A stretch of 64,000 nt of DNA, from contig NZ_JAJISP010000001.1 of assembly GCF_022132145.1 (NCBI RefSeq), positions 744,001 through 808,000 on the forward strand, written 5' to 3'. The notes beneath the pieces were generated by a model, which worked only from the letters and a program-made list of their open reading frames with translations, did no database searches and was not told the DNA's origin. The DNA is from Pseudomonas sp. MMS21 TM103. GTDB lineage: Bacteria > Pseudomonadota > Gammaproteobacteria > Pseudomonadales > Pseudomonadaceae. The position numbers and the translations under genes were made by a program. How positions within the stretch are numbered: position 1 is the stretch's first letter; every line of letters begins with the position of its first letter. Below, one piece after another: positions 9,633-19,603 of the stretch.

Positions 9633-10034
9633 ATGACCGACTGGCTCGACGAAATCAACTGGAACAGCGACGGCTTGGTGCCGGCGATTGCCCAGGATCA
9701 CCAAACCGGCCGCGTGCTGATGATGGCCTGGATGAACCGCGAAGCCCTGGCCCTGACCGCCGCCGAACAGCGCGCAATCTACTGGTCACGCTCGCGCGGC
9801 AAGCTGTGGCGCAAGGGCGAAGAGTCCGGCCACGTGCAGAAGCTGCATGAACTGCGCCTGGATTGCGACGCCGACGTGATCATCCTCAAGGTCGAGCAGT
9901 TGGGTGGCATCGCCTGTCACACCGGCCGGCAAAGCTGCTTTTATCGGGTGTTCGACAACGGCACCTGGAAAACCGTCGATGCCGTGATCAAAGACCCGCA
10001 TGCCATCTATGCCAAAGGACACAGCCATGACTGA
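9633..10034 (+). CDS. hisI: Phosphoribosyl-AMP cyclohydrolase HisI
   Basis: Third step of histidine biosynthesis: opens the adenine ring of PR-AMP. The 133-residue protein shows the metal-binding residues of the family (LDCDADV, and [11 protein letters not shown] with two Cys). It overlaps hisE by eight bases, so the two activities that are fused in enterobacteria are separate but coupled here. The remaining his genes in this window (hisB, hisH, hisA, hisF) are 50 kb away. Confidence 0.96.
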   Translation: MTDWLDEINWNSDGLVPAIAQDHQTGRVLMMAWMNREALALTAAEQRAIYWSRSRGKLWRKGEESGHVQKLHELRLDCDADVIILKVEQLGGIACHTGRQSCFYRVFDNGTWKTVDAVIKDPHAIYAKGHSHD

Positions 10035-10359
10035 CACCCTGAGCCGCCTGGCCGACGTCCTGGAAGCACGCAAAGGCGCCGCGCCCGACAGCTCCTACGT
10101 CGCCAGCCTGTACCACAAGGGTCTGAACAAGATCCTCGAAAAAGTTGGCGAAGAATCGGTGGAAACCATTCTCGCCGCCAAGGACGCGGCCGTCAGCGGT
10201 GACTGCAGTGACCTGATCTACGAAACCGCCGACCTGTGGTTCCACAGCTTGATCATGCTTGCCGCCCTCGGCCAGCATCCGCAAGCAGTGCTGGACGAAC
10301 TGGATCGCCGCTTCGGCCTGTCCGGGCATGCGGAAAAAGCCGCACGCCCGCAATCCTGA
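10027..10359 (+). CDS. hisE: Phosphoribosyl-ATP pyrophosphatase HisE
   Basis: Second step of histidine biosynthesis: hydrolyses PR-ATP to PR-AMP. The 110-residue all-alpha protein has the family signature [15 protein letters not shown] and [12 protein letters not shown] with acidic metal ligands. Start ATG 10027 (MTDTLSRL) lies inside the end of hisI and fits the usual length better than the upstream in-frame ATG at 10000. Confidence 0.95.
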   Translation: MTDTLSRLADVLEARKGAAPDSSYVASLYHKGLNKILEKVGEESVETILAAKDAAVSGDCSDLIYETADLWFHSLIMLAALGQHPQAVLDELDRRFGLSGHAEKAARPQS

Positions 10360-10386
10360 ACAACCACTTACTGAGGAGTACGCATC

Positions 10387-10620
10387 ATGGGTTTCGGTGG
10401 CATAAGCATTTGGCAACTCGTGATCATCCTGCTGATCGTGGTCATGCTATTCGGCACCAAGCGCCTGAAAGGCCTGGGTTCGGACCTCGGCGACGCGATC
10501 AAGGGCTTTAAAAAATCGATGGGTAACGACGACGGCGACAAGCCGGCGGTGGATGAGACCAAGGGCCAGACCATCGACGCCCAGGCGCGCAAGGTCGAAG
10601 ACCCGACGAAGAAAGACTGA
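10387..10620 (+). CDS. tatA: Sec-independent translocase subunit TatA
   Basis: Pore-forming subunit of the twin-arginine translocase. The 77-residue protein has a single N-terminal membrane helix (about residues 7-21), the hinge [14 protein letters not shown] and an amphipathic helix, then a charged tail. It is preceded by GAGGAG and is the first gene of tatABC, only 27 bp after hisE. Linkage of hisIE to tatABC is common in pseudomonads. Confidence 0.96.
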   Translation: MGFGGISIWQLVIILLIVVMLFGTKRLKGLGSDLGDAIKGFKKSMGNDDGDKPAVDETKGQTIDAQARKVEDPTKKD

Positions 10621-10623
10621 GCC

Positions 10624-10974
10624 ATGTTCGACATAGGCTTTACCGAGCTGCTGCTGATTGGCGTGGTCGCCTTGGTGGTACTTGGCCCTGACCGCTTGCC
10701 CGGCGCCGTGCGCACGGCCGGGCTGTGGATCGGCCGGATCAAACGCAGCTTCACTGCGATCAAGGCGGAGGTCGAGCGCGAGATCGGTGCGGATGAAATT
10801 CGCCGGCAATTGCATAACGAACACATCCTCGACCTTGAACGCGAAATGAACGCGGTGAAGCAGAGCGTCAACGCGCCCCTCAGCAGCCTGGTCGACCCAG
10901 CCCCCGCCAGCGAAGCCGCCCCCAAGGCCGAGACAGGCACCAGCACCAGCCAGGATAAAAGCCCGCAACCATGA
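10624..10974 (+). CDS. tatB: Sec-independent translocase subunit TatB
   Basis: Receptor-complex partner of TatC. The 116-residue protein has an N-terminal membrane helix ([19 protein letters not shown]), the conserved [10 protein letters not shown] hinge and a long amphipathic helix, with a disordered Ala/Pro/Ser tail. It starts three bases after tatA and overlaps tatC by four. Confidence 0.95.
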   Translation: MFDIGFTELLLIGVVALVVLGPDRLPGAVRTAGLWIGRIKRSFTAIKAEVEREIGADEIRRQLHNEHILDLEREMNAVKQSVNAPLSSLVDPAPASEAAPKAETGTSTSQDKSPQP

Positions 10975-11777
10975 GCCGAGTTTCCGACAACGATCAGGAA
11001 ATGCCCCTGGTCTCGCACCTGACTGAATTGCGCACGCGCCTGCTGCGTATTGTCGGCACCGTGCTGCTGCTGTTTTCCGGACTGTTCTACTTTTCCCAGG
11101 AGATCTACGCGCTGGTCGCCGCGCCTCTGCGGGCTTACCTGCCGGAAGGCGCGACCATGATCGCCACGGGCGTGGCCTCACCCTTTCTGACCCCGTTCAA
11201 ACTGACCATGATGGTCGCCCTGTTTCTCTCGATCCCGATCATCCTGCACCAGATCTGGGGCTTCATCGCGCCAGGCCTGTACAAGCACGAGAAACGCATC
11301 GCCATCCCGCTGCTGATTTCCAGCATCCTGCTGTTTTACGGCGGCATGGCCTTTGCCTACTTCGTGGTATTCCCGATCATGTTCGGCTTCTTCGCCAGCG
11401 TGACCCCGGAAGGCGTGGCGATGATGACCGATATCGGTCAATACCTGGACTTTGTCCTCACCCTGTTCTTCGCCTTTGGCGTGGCCTTCGAGATCCCGGT
11501 GGCGACCTTCCTGCTGATCTGGGTCGGCATCGTCGATGTCGCCGCCCTGCGCAAAGGCCGGCCCTATGTCATCGTCGGTTGCTTCGCCGTGGGCATGGTC
11601 CTGACTCCGCCGGATGTGCTCTCGCAAACCCTGCTGGCCGTGCCCATGTGGCTGCTGTTCGAGGCAGGCTTGCTCTGCGGCTCCCTGGTCAAGCGCCGGG
11701 ACGAACACGAGGCAGACGCAGACGCAGAGGCCGCCGAGCAAGAACACAACGACCAACCGCCTGCCCCTCAGCCGTGA
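10971..11777 (+). CDS. tatC: Sec-independent translocase subunit TatC
   Basis: Core twin-arginine signal receptor in the inner membrane. The 268-residue protein has six predicted helices, the N-terminal [15 protein letters not shown] signature and the GLYKHEKR loop, and a charged Glu/Asp/Ala-rich C-terminal tail. Its TGA overlaps the GTG start of rsmE. Confidence 0.96.
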   Translation: MSRVSDNDQEMPLVSHLTELRTRLLRIVGTVLLLFSGLFYFSQEIYALVAAPLRAYLPEGATMIATGVASPFLTPFKLTMMVALFLSIPIILHQIWGFIAPGLYKHEKRIAIPLLISSILLFYGGMAFAYFVVFPIMFGFFASVTPEGVAMMTDIGQYLDFVLTLFFAFGVAFEIPVATFLLIWVGIVDVAALRKGRPYVIVGCFAVGMVLTPPDVLSQTLLAVPMWLLFEAGLLCGSLVKRRDEHEADADAEAAEQEHNDQPPAPQP

Positions 11778-12481
11778 ACCTGCTGCTGCTGGAAGACGGC
11801 GACTTCGTTGCCCCGGACCGGGCGCTGCTGCATGGCCGCCGCCTTAAACACCTGCACGAAGTGCACCGTGCCGTAGCCGGTGACAGCCTGCGCGTCGGCC
11901 GCCTGGATGGCCTGATGGGCACGGGGCAGTTGCTGCGCCTGGATGCCAACGAAGCCGAGCTGAGCGTCGCGCTCGACCAGCCGGCCCCGGCCAAATTGCC
12001 CATCACCCTGCTGCTGGCCCTGCCGCGACCCAAGATGCTGCGCCGTATCGTGCAGACGATTAGCGCCATGGGCGTGCCCAGGGTGGTGTTGCTGAACAGC
12101 TACCGGGTCGAAAAAAGCTTCTGGCAAACGCCCTTTCTCGAGCCGGCGGCGATTCGTGAGCAGCTGATCCTCGGCCTGGAGCAGGCGCGCGATACCGTGC
12201 TGCCGGAAATCATCATCGAGAAACGCTTCAAACCCTTCGTCGAAGACCGCCTGCCAGCGCTGTCTGCCGGTAGCCTCGGCCTGATCGGCCACCCCGGCGC
12301 CTACCCGACCTGCCCGCGGGCAGTCGACCAAGCCGTGACCCTGGCCATAGGTCCGGAAGGCGGCTGGATTCCCTATGAAGTCGAAATGCTGCACAAGGCC
12401 GGCCTGCAACCGGTGCAACTGGGCGAACGTATCCTGCGGGTGGAAACGGCGGTTACCGCCCTGCTGGCGCGCCTGTTCTGA
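11774..12481 (+). CDS. rsmE: 16S rRNA (uracil-1498-N3)-methyltransferase RsmE
   Basis: SAM-dependent methylation of U1498 in 16S rRNA. A 235-residue SPOUT (knotted) methyltransferase with the motifs LAIGPEGGW and the C-terminal [15 protein letters not shown]. The chosen start is a GTG at 11774 (protein VNLLLLEDG), four bases before the end of tatC; the open frame before this overlaps tatC and has no similarity. This makes it the last gene of the hisI-tat-rsmE series. Confidence 0.93.
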   Translation: MNLLLLEDGDFVAPDRALLHGRRLKHLHEVHRAVAGDSLRVGRLDGLMGTGQLLRLDANEAELSVALDQPAPAKLPITLLLALPRPKMLRRIVQTISAMGVPRVVLLNSYRVEKSFWQTPFLEPAAIREQLILGLEQARDTVLPEIIIEKRFKPFVEDRLPALSAGSLGLIGHPGAYPTCPRAVDQAVTLAIGPEGGWIPYEVEMLHKAGLQPVQLGERILRVETAVTALLARLF

Positions 12482-12484
12482 GTC

Positions 12485-12735
12485 TGCCCCTCGGCATCGG
12501 CGACCTGCTTGACGGGCCTGACGGCGCTAGAGCCCTCGACGAACAGCTCTGTCACCCGCGCACTGAGTTCTTCAGCACTCAGCCCATCCCCCATGCGCTC
12601 GCCCAGCTGCCGGTCTTGTAGCAAGTGGGCGAGGCCATGCACCAAGCTCCAGGCGGCCAGCGTTGCCACCAGCGGATCGCGCCCGGGCGCCGCGGCATGC
12701 ACCGCTTGGACCAGGCGTTGATGCAGTCCAGCCAT
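12485..12735 (-). pseudogene. Remnant of a TetR-family regulator (C-terminal domain only)
   Basis: On the minus strand about 84 residues starting MAGLHQRLVQAVH read as the C-terminal effector domain of WHG-type TetR regulators: LVATLAAWSLVHGLAHLL followed by a terminal amphipathic helix (SARVTELFVEG). No helix-turn-helix domain can be found upstream in any frame, and the frame runs on into antisense of rsmE, so both ends appear lost. The identification rests on the AWSLVHGLAHLL pattern and length. A short intact gene of unknown type is the alternative. Confidence 0.5.
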
Positions 12736-12887
12736 TGATCATTCTCTGGGGGCTCTATGCCGGCGAATGGGTCGGCCCTCCACGCGCCGAACAAGCCCCC
12801 CGGGGAGCCAGCTGAGTGAATGCCTATGGTCAGGCAAGCCGTGCTGGGTTTATGGTCCAACCAGGAACCTGCTTGGAGTCGAATGCC

Positions 12888-13304
12888 ATGCGCCCCTTGA
12901 CCATCGATCTACAGCGCCTCGAACAGGCCCTGCTCAGCCAGGATGATGCCGAGCAGTACCTGGACCTTGAAAGTGGCACGGTGCTGCGCATCGCAGCGGG
13001 TGCGCCTGCACCAGGAAGCGAAGAAAAATACCTGGTCCAACCTGACCGCTACCTGGCCATAGAATCCTTGGGGCTGGACGAACTTCTGGCCATGCGCGAG
13101 GCCTTCCTGTTCGGCCTGCACGATCCGCACGCCCATACCCTGCTCAGCCATGCCCTGAACGGGCGCAGACCCTTGCGCACCTTCGACTATGAGCTGGAAA
13201 AGTTGCCGCACCTGCAGCGCACCTGGCAGGCCTATCAAGCCCAACAGGCACGTGAGCGGGCGCTCGAGTGGCTACAGGCCAACGGCCTGGAGGCAGCGGA
13301 CTAG
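12888..13304 (+). CDS. UPF0158 family protein
   Basis: A protein of 138 residues starting MRPLTIDLQ. It begins with the pattern typical of UPF0158 (QYLDLESGTVLRI) and has a mid-protein acidic/hydrophobic helix (YLAIESLGLDELLAMREAFL) and a C-terminal helical segment (LEWLQANGLEAAD). Its role is unknown. The start was placed at the ATG that gives a family-like N-terminus; an upstream in-frame ATG at 12816 would add 24 unconserved residues. It converges with the response regulator gene at 13348. Confidence 0.75.
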   Translation: MRPLTIDLQRLEQALLSQDDAEQYLDLESGTVLRIAAGAPAPGSEEKYLVQPDRYLAIESLGLDELLAMREAFLFGLHDPHAHTLLSHALNGRRPLRTFDYELEKLPHLQRTWQAYQAQQARERALEWLQANGLEAAD

Positions 13305-13347
13305 CCCGGCGCGGGAACACGACAACCCCGCTATGGCGGCGCGCGGC

Positions 13348-13992
13348 TCAGATGCTTAACCAGCCGCGTTCCAGTGCATATTTCACCAGCCCGGCCGGCG
13401 TATCGACGCCCAGCTTGCGGCGAATGCTGAGCCTGTGGGTTTCGATGGTGCGTACGCTGATATCGAGCAGGCGCGCGATGGCCTTGTTGCTCAGCCCCTG
13501 CACCAGCATCTGCAAGACCTCGCGCTCACGCGGGGTCAGCTCGTCGTCGGCGGCCGGCGGACTCACGGTTTTTTCCAGCAGATCGGTGCTGTAGTAGCTA
13601 CCGCCGGCGGCAATCGCATCGATGGCGGCGACTATCTCCCATGAGGCGGCATCCTTCAGCACGTAACCGCGGGCGCCGGCACGGATCGAGCTGGTCACGT
13701 ATTCGGCGTGGTCGTACATGCTCAGAATCAGGATCTGCATGCCGGGGTACTGACGACAGAGGGTTTCGGTCAACTGCAGGCCGGTCATGTCTTTCATGCC
13801 GATGTCGACCAGCAGCAGATCGGGTCGGACCTGGCCGACCAAGATCAGCGCCTCGGCACCGCTGCTGGCCTCGCCCACCACCTCCAACTGCGGCATGGCC
13901 GTCAACAACGCGCGCAGGCCGTCGCGCACCAGTTCATGGTCATCGACCAGGGCCACACGGATAGGTTCGGGATGCGGGGATATGCTGGACAT
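13348..13992 (-). CDS. NarL/FixJ-type response regulator
   Basis: A protein of 214 residues: receiver domain (about 10-125) with acidic pocket VDDHE and phosphoacceptor Asp63 in LLVDIGMKDMTG, conserved Lys in GYVLKDA, then a LuxR-type helix-turn-helix (about 150-210; LTPREREVLQMLVQGLSNKAI). It lies 3 bp downstream of the histidine kinase gene at 13996 and is its obvious partner. The target genes are unknown. The kinase has a small-molecule Cache sensor, so a carboxylate or other nutrient signal is plausible. Confidence 0.9.
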   Translation of the reverse strand: MSSISPHPEPIRVALVDDHELVRDGLRALLTAMPQLEVVGEASSGAEALILVGQVRPDLLLVDIGMKDMTGLQLTETLCRQYPGMQILILSMYDHAEYVTSSIRAGARGYVLKDAASWEIVAAIDAIAAGGSYYSTDLLEKTVSPPAADDELTPREREVLQMLVQGLSNKAIARLLDISVRTIETHRLSIRRKLGVDTPAGLVKYALERGWLSI

Positions 13993-13995
13993 GGC

Positions 13996-15345
13996 TCAAC
14001 CTGGTAGCGGCAGACTCACCATAAGCTCGGTGCGGCCGGGTGTTGAAGATAACGTAAAACGGCCGCCAAGGTGCTCGACTCGCTCGCGCATGTTGCGCAG
14101 ACCTATGCCGCTACTGCGCGTCTGCTCGATCCGTGCAATGTCGAAGCCGACCCCATCATCGCGAACCCGCAACTGCAGCGTCGAGCCTTCCTGCAGCAGC
14201 GCGATGCTGACCCGGCCGGCCCGGGAGTGACGCGCGATGTTGGCCAATGCCTCCTGCACGATGCGAAACAACGCGACCGACTCGGCATCGGGTAGCCGAA
14301 TCATGTCCAGGCTCTGCTGGTAATCGACCCGCAGCCCGCTGCGCTGCTCGAACTCGACCGCCAACTGGCCGATGGCCGCTGGCAGGCCGAAGCTGTCCAG
14401 CAGCGAGGGGCGCAGATCATGGGAAATGCGCCGCACCTCGGCAATCGCCCCACCCAGCCGGGACAGCCCGCCGCGCAGCGTCTCCAGCGCCTGGCTGCGC
14501 CCGCTTTCCAGCTCGTGACAGGCCAGTTCGAGGCGGAACTTGACCGACACCAGCAACTGGCTGATGCCGTCATGCAACTCGCGCGAAACCCGCGAACGCT
14601 CGTCTTCCTGGGAACTGACGATGCGTTGCGCCAACAGTTTCAGCTTGCGGTCGGCCAACCGCTGTTCACTGAAGTTGAGCGTCAACCCGCCGGCGGAGAC
14701 CAGCAGCACCGCCACCAGCGCCACGCCCGCCAGCGACCACATGGTCCTGCGGATATTCTCCGCCACCTTGGCCCGTGCCTGCGCGGTGGCCTGTTCGACA
14801 TCATCGAGATAGAGGCCGGTGCCGATCATCCAGTCCCAACGTTCGAGCATCACCACGTAAGCGAGCTTCTCGGTCAGTTGGCCGGTGGAGGGTTTCTCCC
14901 ATTGATAGCGCTGAAATCCATCGCCGCTGCGCGCGCTGAGCAACAGTGACTGGATCGCCTGGACCCAGTGCGGATTGGTCATACTCACCAGATCGCGGCC
15001 GATCAGTTCCGGCTGGCGCGGATGCATCAGGCTGCGCCCCTTGCCGTCGTAGACGAAAAAATAGCCATCACTGCCATAGTCGAGGCCGAGCAGTATGTTC
15101 AGCACCTGCTGCTGGGTGACGCCATCATCGCGGCCACTGGCATACAAAGGCGCGACAGCGCTCAAGCCCAGTTCGACATAGTTCTGCAGTTCGGTCTTCT
15201 TGCTGGCGATGATGCTGGTTTCGATCAGCAATTCCTGCTGCTCGCCCAGGCTTTTGGCATGCGACAGTACCAGCGCGCCGATCACGATAATCGCCAACAG
15301 GAGCGGCAGAATGGCCAGCGCGACGAGTTTTTGTTTGAGTTGCAT
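13996..15345 (-). CDS. Membrane sensor histidine kinase with periplasmic Cache domain
   Basis: A protein of 449 residues: membrane helix (about 9-28), periplasmic single-Cache domain (about 30-200; [15 protein letters not shown] and [13 protein letters not shown] are typical), second helix (about 203-223), HisKA_3 dimerisation region with phosphoacceptor His258 in RELHDGISQ, and a C-terminal ATPase domain ([24 protein letters not shown]). Cache_2 domains usually bind small organic acids or pyruvate-like ligands; the ligand here is not known. It forms an operon with the response regulator at 13348. Confidence 0.9.
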   Translation of the reverse strand: MQLKQKLVALAILPLLLAIIVIGALVLSHAKSLGEQQELLIETSIIASKKTELQNYVELGLSAVAPLYASGRDDGVTQQQVLNILLGLDYGSDGYFFVYDGKGRSLMHPRQPELIGRDLVSMTNPHWVQAIQSLLLSARSGDGFQRYQWEKPSTGQLTEKLAYVVMLERWDWMIGTGLYLDDVEQATAQARAKVAENIRRTMWSLAGVALVAVLLVSAGGLTLNFSEQRLADRKLKLLAQRIVSSQEDERSRVSRELHDGISQLLVSVKFRLELACHELESGRSQALETLRGGLSRLGGAIAEVRRISHDLRPSLLDSFGLPAAIGQLAVEFEQRSGLRVDYQQSLDMIRLPDAESVALFRIVQEALANIARHSRAGRVSIALLQEGSTLQLRVRDDGVGFDIARIEQTRSSGIGLRNMRERVEHLGGRFTLSSTPGRTELMVSLPLPG

Positions 15346-15474
15346 GCGGACCGTTCGTGGCGGCGTAGCTACGTTGCCTGACGTAGCTGCGCAGGGAAAT
15401 CGCTGGAGTCTAACAAAGACTGCACGCCAGAGCGGCCACCGACCATCCCCTTGGCCTATCGGCGCAGGATGCCG

Positions 15475-15912
15475 TCAGACTTCCAGGAGAAAGGTCACCG
15501 GCCCATCATTGACCAGATGCACCTGCATATCGGCACCGAAACGGCCGCAGGCAACCTGCCCATGCTTAAGTCGCGCCTGCTCGACCAGCTGCTCGAACAA
15601 GGCGGCACCCAGGGCCGGCGGCGCCGCAGTGGAAAAACTCGGGCGCAGACCGTTGCGGGTGTCGGCCGCCAGGGTGAACTGCGAGACCAGCAGCAGGCCG
15701 CCGCCGACATCGCTGAGCGACAGGTTCATCTTGCCGTCGGCGTCACCGAACACTCGGTAGTTGAGCAGCTTGTGCAGCAGTTTGGCGACGCTGGCCGGAT
15801 CGTCCTGCGGTTCGACCGCGACCAAGGCCAGCAAGCCCTGGTCGATGGCGCCGACGACCTCGCCGGCCACCTCCACCCGCGCGCCACTGACTCGCTGGAT
15901 CAGCGCCTTCAT
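15475..15912 (-). CDS. dtd: D-aminoacyl-tRNA deacylase
   Basis: Removes D-amino acids mischarged on tRNA (proofreading in trans). The 145-residue protein has the catalytic signature [12 protein letters not shown] and the C-terminal Gly-Pro motif in [11 protein letters not shown]. It overlaps the end of pip by four bases (ATGA) and is translated after it. Confidence 0.96.
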   Translation of the reverse strand: MKALIQRVSGARVEVAGEVVGAIDQGLLALVAVEPQDDPASVAKLLHKLLNYRVFGDADGKMNLSLSDVGGGLLLVSQFTLAADTRNGLRPSFSTAAPPALGAALFEQLVEQARLKHGQVACGRFGADMQVHLVNDGPVTFLLEV

Positions 15913-16880
15913 GCTTCGTCAGGCGACAGATCGAGCAAGCGCCGGGCGATCTGATTGGCCGCTCGCACCAGGGCGTCGGTGATGCCCACTTCGGAGGCGG
16001 CATGGCCGGCATCGCGGATGATCTGCAGCTCGCTGTTGGGCCAGGCCTGGTGCAGCTCCCAGGCATTGTCCAGGGGGCAGATCACATCATAGCGGCCATG
16101 CACGATCACTCCCGGCAGGTGGGCGATTTTCGGCATGTCGCGGAGCAACTGGTCGGCGGCGAGGAAGGCGTTGTTGACGAAGTAGTGGCACTCGATCCGG
16201 GCAATCGACAGCGCCCGGTGCGAATCATTAAAGCGTTCCACCACCTGCGAGTTCGGCCGCAGCGTGGCGGTACGCCCTTCCCAGCTCGACCAGGCCTTGG
16301 CCGCGTGCATCTGGGCGATCTGATCGGACCCGGTCAGCCGCTTGTAATACGCCGGCATCAACTCGCCACGCTCCTCGACTGGAATCGGCGCCAGGTAGTC
16401 CTGCCAGTAGTCGGGGAACATGCGGCTGGCACCTTCCTGGTAGAACCAGTGGAATTCCTGCGGACGGCACAGGAAGATGCCGCGCAGGATCAGCGCCTGC
16501 ACCCGCTCGGGATGGCTCTGCGCGTAGGCCAGCGCCAGCGTCGAGCCCCAGGAGCCGCCGAACAGCACCCATTTGTCGATGCCCAGGTGCTCACGGATGC
16601 GCTCGAGGTCGGCGACCAGGTCCCAGGTGGTGTTGTTTTCCAGGCTCGCATGGGGCGTCGAGCGGCCGCAGCCGCGCTGATCGAAAGTCACGATGCGGTA
16701 GAGGTTGGGGTCGAAGAAGCGCCGGCTCATGGCATCGCAACCCGCGCCCGGGCCGCCATGGATGAACACCACCGGCAGACCATCCGGGGTACCGCTCTCG
16801 TCCACATAGAGCACGTGCGGCGCAGCTACGGCCAGCTCGTGGCGGGCGTAGGGTTTGATCTCCGGATACAAAGTCTGCAT
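15909..16880 (-). CDS. pip: Proline iminopeptidase
   Basis: Alpha/beta hydrolase that releases N-terminal proline from peptides. The 323-residue protein has the oxyanion motif HGGPGAG, nucleophile Ser110 in FGGSWGS, and acid/base residues near [12 protein letters not shown] and RDAGHAAS. It is followed by dtd in the same transcript, a common pairing in Pseudomonas. A cytoplasmic location is inferred from the lack of a signal peptide. Confidence 0.95.
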   Translation of the reverse strand: MQTLYPEIKPYARHELAVAAPHVLYVDESGTPDGLPVVFIHGGPGAGCDAMSRRFFDPNLYRIVTFDQRGCGRSTPHASLENNTTWDLVADLERIREHLGIDKWVLFGGSWGSTLALAYAQSHPERVQALILRGIFLCRPQEFHWFYQEGASRMFPDYWQDYLAPIPVEERGELMPAYYKRLTGSDQIAQMHAAKAWSSWEGRTATLRPNSQVVERFNDSHRALSIARIECHYFVNNAFLAADQLLRDMPKIAHLPGVIVHGRYDVICPLDNAWELHQAWPNSELQIIRDAGHAASEVGITDALVRAANQIARRLLDLSPDEA

Positions 16881-17002
16881 GGTGCACTCCTGGATGTATA
16901 CGTAGGGTACGGCGCCAACTCGTGTGCAAACGCCCCGCTAGTTTGCTGCCACTGGCGTCTCCCGCTCTGCCTCGCATCATAACCATGTAAAAGGAATTCG
17001 GC

Positions 17003-17437
17003 ATGCCAGCTCGGCGATTTGCCTTACTTTTAGTGCTGCCTTTTATCCTGCTGACGGGTTGTAGCGCCAAGGATGACCCACAAGCGCGCCTGGAAGCGGC
17101 GGCCCAGCAGCTGCAGGACAACCTGGAAACGAAAGACACTGGCGCCGTCCTCGCCCAACTGCACCCGCAGTTCTCCGCCCAGCAGGCACTCGACCGCGAC
17201 TGGGCCAGGCGCACCATGGCCCTGTCGTTTCTGCGCTACAAGCACGTCAAGGTGATCGCCCTGAGCAAGAATAGCTGGATCGATCCGACTTACCGCGAGA
17301 AAGGCCACAGCCAGGCGCAAGTCGCCCTGACCGGTGCCGCAGGCCTGATCCCCGACAGCGCGCGGCACTACGGGGTCAAGCTGGAGTGGTGGCGCGAAGG
17401 CGATGAATGGCAGCTGGCGCGTTTGCGCTGGGAATGA
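17003..17437 (+). CDS. Small predicted lipoprotein of unknown function
   Basis: A protein of 144 residues with a lipoprotein signal peptide (MPARRFALLLVLPFILLTGC; lipobox LTGC, Cys20). The mature part is helical then beta-rich with conserved Trp (NSWIDPTYREKG, LEWWREGDEWQLARLRWE), like NTF2-type lipoproteins that repeat a WRREGDEWRL pattern. I do not recognise a named family. It converges with estA and is closed by the strong palindrome at 17456-17499. Confidence 0.75.
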   Translation: MPARRFALLLVLPFILLTGCSAKDDPQARLEAAAQQLQDNLETKDTGAVLAQLHPQFSAQQALDRDWARRTMALSFLRYKHVKVIALSKNSWIDPTYREKGHSQAQVALTGAAGLIPDSARHYGVKLEWWREGDEWQLARLRWE

Positions 17438-17455
17438 CGCCAGTCGCGACGGGCA

Positions 17456-17499
17456 CCCGGCTGGCATAAAGTTGCAGGCGCAACCTTATGCCAGCCGGG
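17456..17499. terminator. Strong bidirectional hairpin between the lipoprotein gene and estA
   Basis: A 44-base near-perfect palindrome: CCCGGCTGGCATAA pairs with TTATGCCAGCCGGG, and the interior GTTGC-AGGC-GCAAC continues the stem after a single A/C mismatch. It lies between two converging genes. There is no clear T-tract outside the stem, but the position and stability support a shared terminator. Confidence 0.7.
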
Positions 17500-17507
17500 C
17501 CAGGTAC

Positions 17508-19430
17508 TTACCAATCCCAGTTGAGGGACAGGTTGACGCCATGCTGGCGGTCGTCGGTGCCGCGGAACTGATAGGCCGCGCGCAGCTGCAGTTCCTCAGC
17601 CAAGGCATGACTGATACCCAGCCCGGCAAGGGTCTGGCCGCTGGCAGGGGTATGCCCCTGCAGCTCGAAGCTGTTGCCGGCTACCGAATTGAGGCCCATG
17701 CGCAGGTCGCGGCGATCATCCTCGAACTCACGCTCGCGGGCGATCTCGGCAAACACCTGGGTCGCCGCGGACAGCTGGTAATTGGCTTGCAGGCCCAGGC
17801 CCAGGCGCATGCTGTCGCGCTGCTGATCGCCGTAGTTGAGCGCAGTCGAACTGGCATCGCGCTCGCGATAACCGTCCACATCCACCCGGGCATAGTCGGC
17901 GCTGATGAACGGACTGACCCGCCAGCCCGTATCGGCATTGGCCAGGTCATAGCCCAGGCGTCCGGACAGGGCCCAGAGCTGACCATCGGTATCGCCTTTC
18001 TCGCTGCGCTCGGCGATGCCCAGGGCAAACTGCCGATTGAGGTCGCTGTAATCCAGATGACCCAGGCTGAGACTGGCGTCCGCCCACACCCGGTCCTGCT
18101 GATACTGGGCAAAGGCACTGAGCAGGTAGCTGCGCAGGTCGTACTCGGAGTCGGCCGCACCCACCTCGAGGGTCTGCTGCTGCAGGCCCAGGGCCAGGCC
18201 CAGGCGCCATTGCTCGCTCAGCCGGTAGCTGCTGCCCAGGTTCACGCCCAGGCCCGTGCTGTCTCCGCTGGCCACTGCCTCGCCGCGCTCGAACTGCTGG
18301 CGCTGACCACTGGCGCCGACGAAGCTGCGCCACTGGCCGATGGCTTGCCAGGCACCACGGTCGGCCTGCCATTCACTGCGCAGGTACTGCTGATGACCGT
18401 TGAGGCTGGCCATGGCCATTTCCGGCAGCAGGGACACTTCCCAGGGCGCGCCGAGAATCGAATAGATGTAATCGGCGCTGATCTGCTGCACGGCGGCGGT
18501 CGGGTGCACCCCATCATTGAACATCAAGCGGTCGGGGTTCGGCGTGAGCCCGCCCAACCCCCAGGTCGGATCGGCCAGACAGCTGGCGCCGCTGAAGCAG
18601 ACATCGGTCTGGCTCACCAGCGGGTCGAAGCCGAAGGTGGCCAGGTCGCCCTTCACTTCGCTCAACAGACCGCGGAAGTTCAGGCGTACGACATTGCCGC
18701 CGAGGGCAGCCAATTGGACGCCCAGTTGATCGTTGAGCAGACCCGAGGCCGTTGACCAGGCCGTGCGAAAGCCACTGACGAATCCCGCCGGGGTCAGGCC
18801 GACGTCGGGCAGGTCGGAGACGATGATGGTGCGGGCGCCAGCCTGTTGCAATGCGGCAACGCCCGCCACCAGATCGGCCGCCGCCACGGCAGCGCTGGCC
18901 TGGTCGGTGACCACGAACTGCAGCACGTCGTTGCCGCCGCCGTTGATGTAGAACAAGGCCTCGGAATCGACTCGCGGCATATCCACCAGATAGCCGTTGC
19001 GGGTACGAATGGTCCCGCCACCGGCGTTCACCACCGAGCCATTGGCCGCCGTGATCGAATTTAGAATCTGATCGGTGCGGTAGCCGCCCACAGCATAGTT
19101 GGTGCCATCCAGGTTGCCGGTCAGCAGTTGCGGCAGGATCGGCGTCGAGGGCAATGCCTGCAGACCAAGCAACGCAGCCAGGCGCTGGGTGGCAACGGCG
19201 TCGAAGTATTCGGTGTTGTTGCTCAGGTGCGTCGGCCCGGTGCGGTTGGTGAAACGCAAGCCACCCGTCGGGTTACCGCCCAGCAAAGGGCTGCCGATGT
19301 CGGGGAACTGACCGCTGTCGCTCAGCGAGTCACCGAAGATGATCAGTTGTGAATACGGCATGGCGTGGGTTGCGGCGGGCAGGCCGGCGAACAGCACGGC
19401 GGCGGTCAGGACTTTCAGGCTGGGGGTCAT
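17508..19430 (-). CDS. estA: GDSL-type autotransporter esterase EstA
   Basis: Outer-membrane esterase displayed on the cell surface, linked in P. aeruginosa to rhamnolipid production and motility. The 640-residue protein has a signal peptide (cleavage after THA, about residue 23), an N-terminal GDSL passenger domain with Ser in IFGDSLSDSG, Gly/Asn in NGGGNDVLQF and the Asp/His pair in FNDGVHPTA, and a C-terminal autotransporter beta-barrel from about residue 375 ending in the aromatic SLNWDW. It is isolated between a palindrome and the hut genes. Confidence 0.95.
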   Translation of the reverse strand: MTPSLKVLTAAVLFAGLPAATHAMPYSQLIIFGDSLSDSGQFPDIGSPLLGGNPTGGLRFTNRTGPTHLSNNTEYFDAVATQRLAALLGLQALPSTPILPQLLTGNLDGTNYAVGGYRTDQILNSITAANGSVVNAGGGTIRTRNGYLVDMPRVDSEALFYINGGGNDVLQFVVTDQASAAVAAADLVAGVAALQQAGARTIIVSDLPDVGLTPAGFVSGFRTAWSTASGLLNDQLGVQLAALGGNVVRLNFRGLLSEVKGDLATFGFDPLVSQTDVCFSGASCLADPTWGLGGLTPNPDRLMFNDGVHPTAAVQQISADYIYSILGAPWEVSLLPEMAMASLNGHQQYLRSEWQADRGAWQAIGQWRSFVGASGQRQQFERGEAVASGDSTGLGVNLGSSYRLSEQWRLGLALGLQQQTLEVGAADSEYDLRSYLLSAFAQYQQDRVWADASLSLGHLDYSDLNRQFALGIAERSEKGDTDGQLWALSGRLGYDLANADTGWRVSPFISADYARVDVDGYRERDASSTALNYGDQQRDSMRLGLGLQANYQLSAATQVFAEIAREREFEDDRRDLRMGLNSVAGNSFELQGHTPASGQTLAGLGISHALAEELQLRAAYQFRGTDDRQHGVNLSLNWDW

Positions 19431-19603
19431 GGATGCTCCTTCTTATTAGGCTTGCCTGCGAACAAGCCCGGAAGAATATCCACACCGGTCGAGCGACACA
19501 GCCACCCATATGGGTGAGGCGAGCGCATCCACCCATCACCCGCGACGCAACCCTGACGCCGACTGGAAAATCCGCGTAGAGGTTTTCCAGCACCGCATGG
19601 CCG

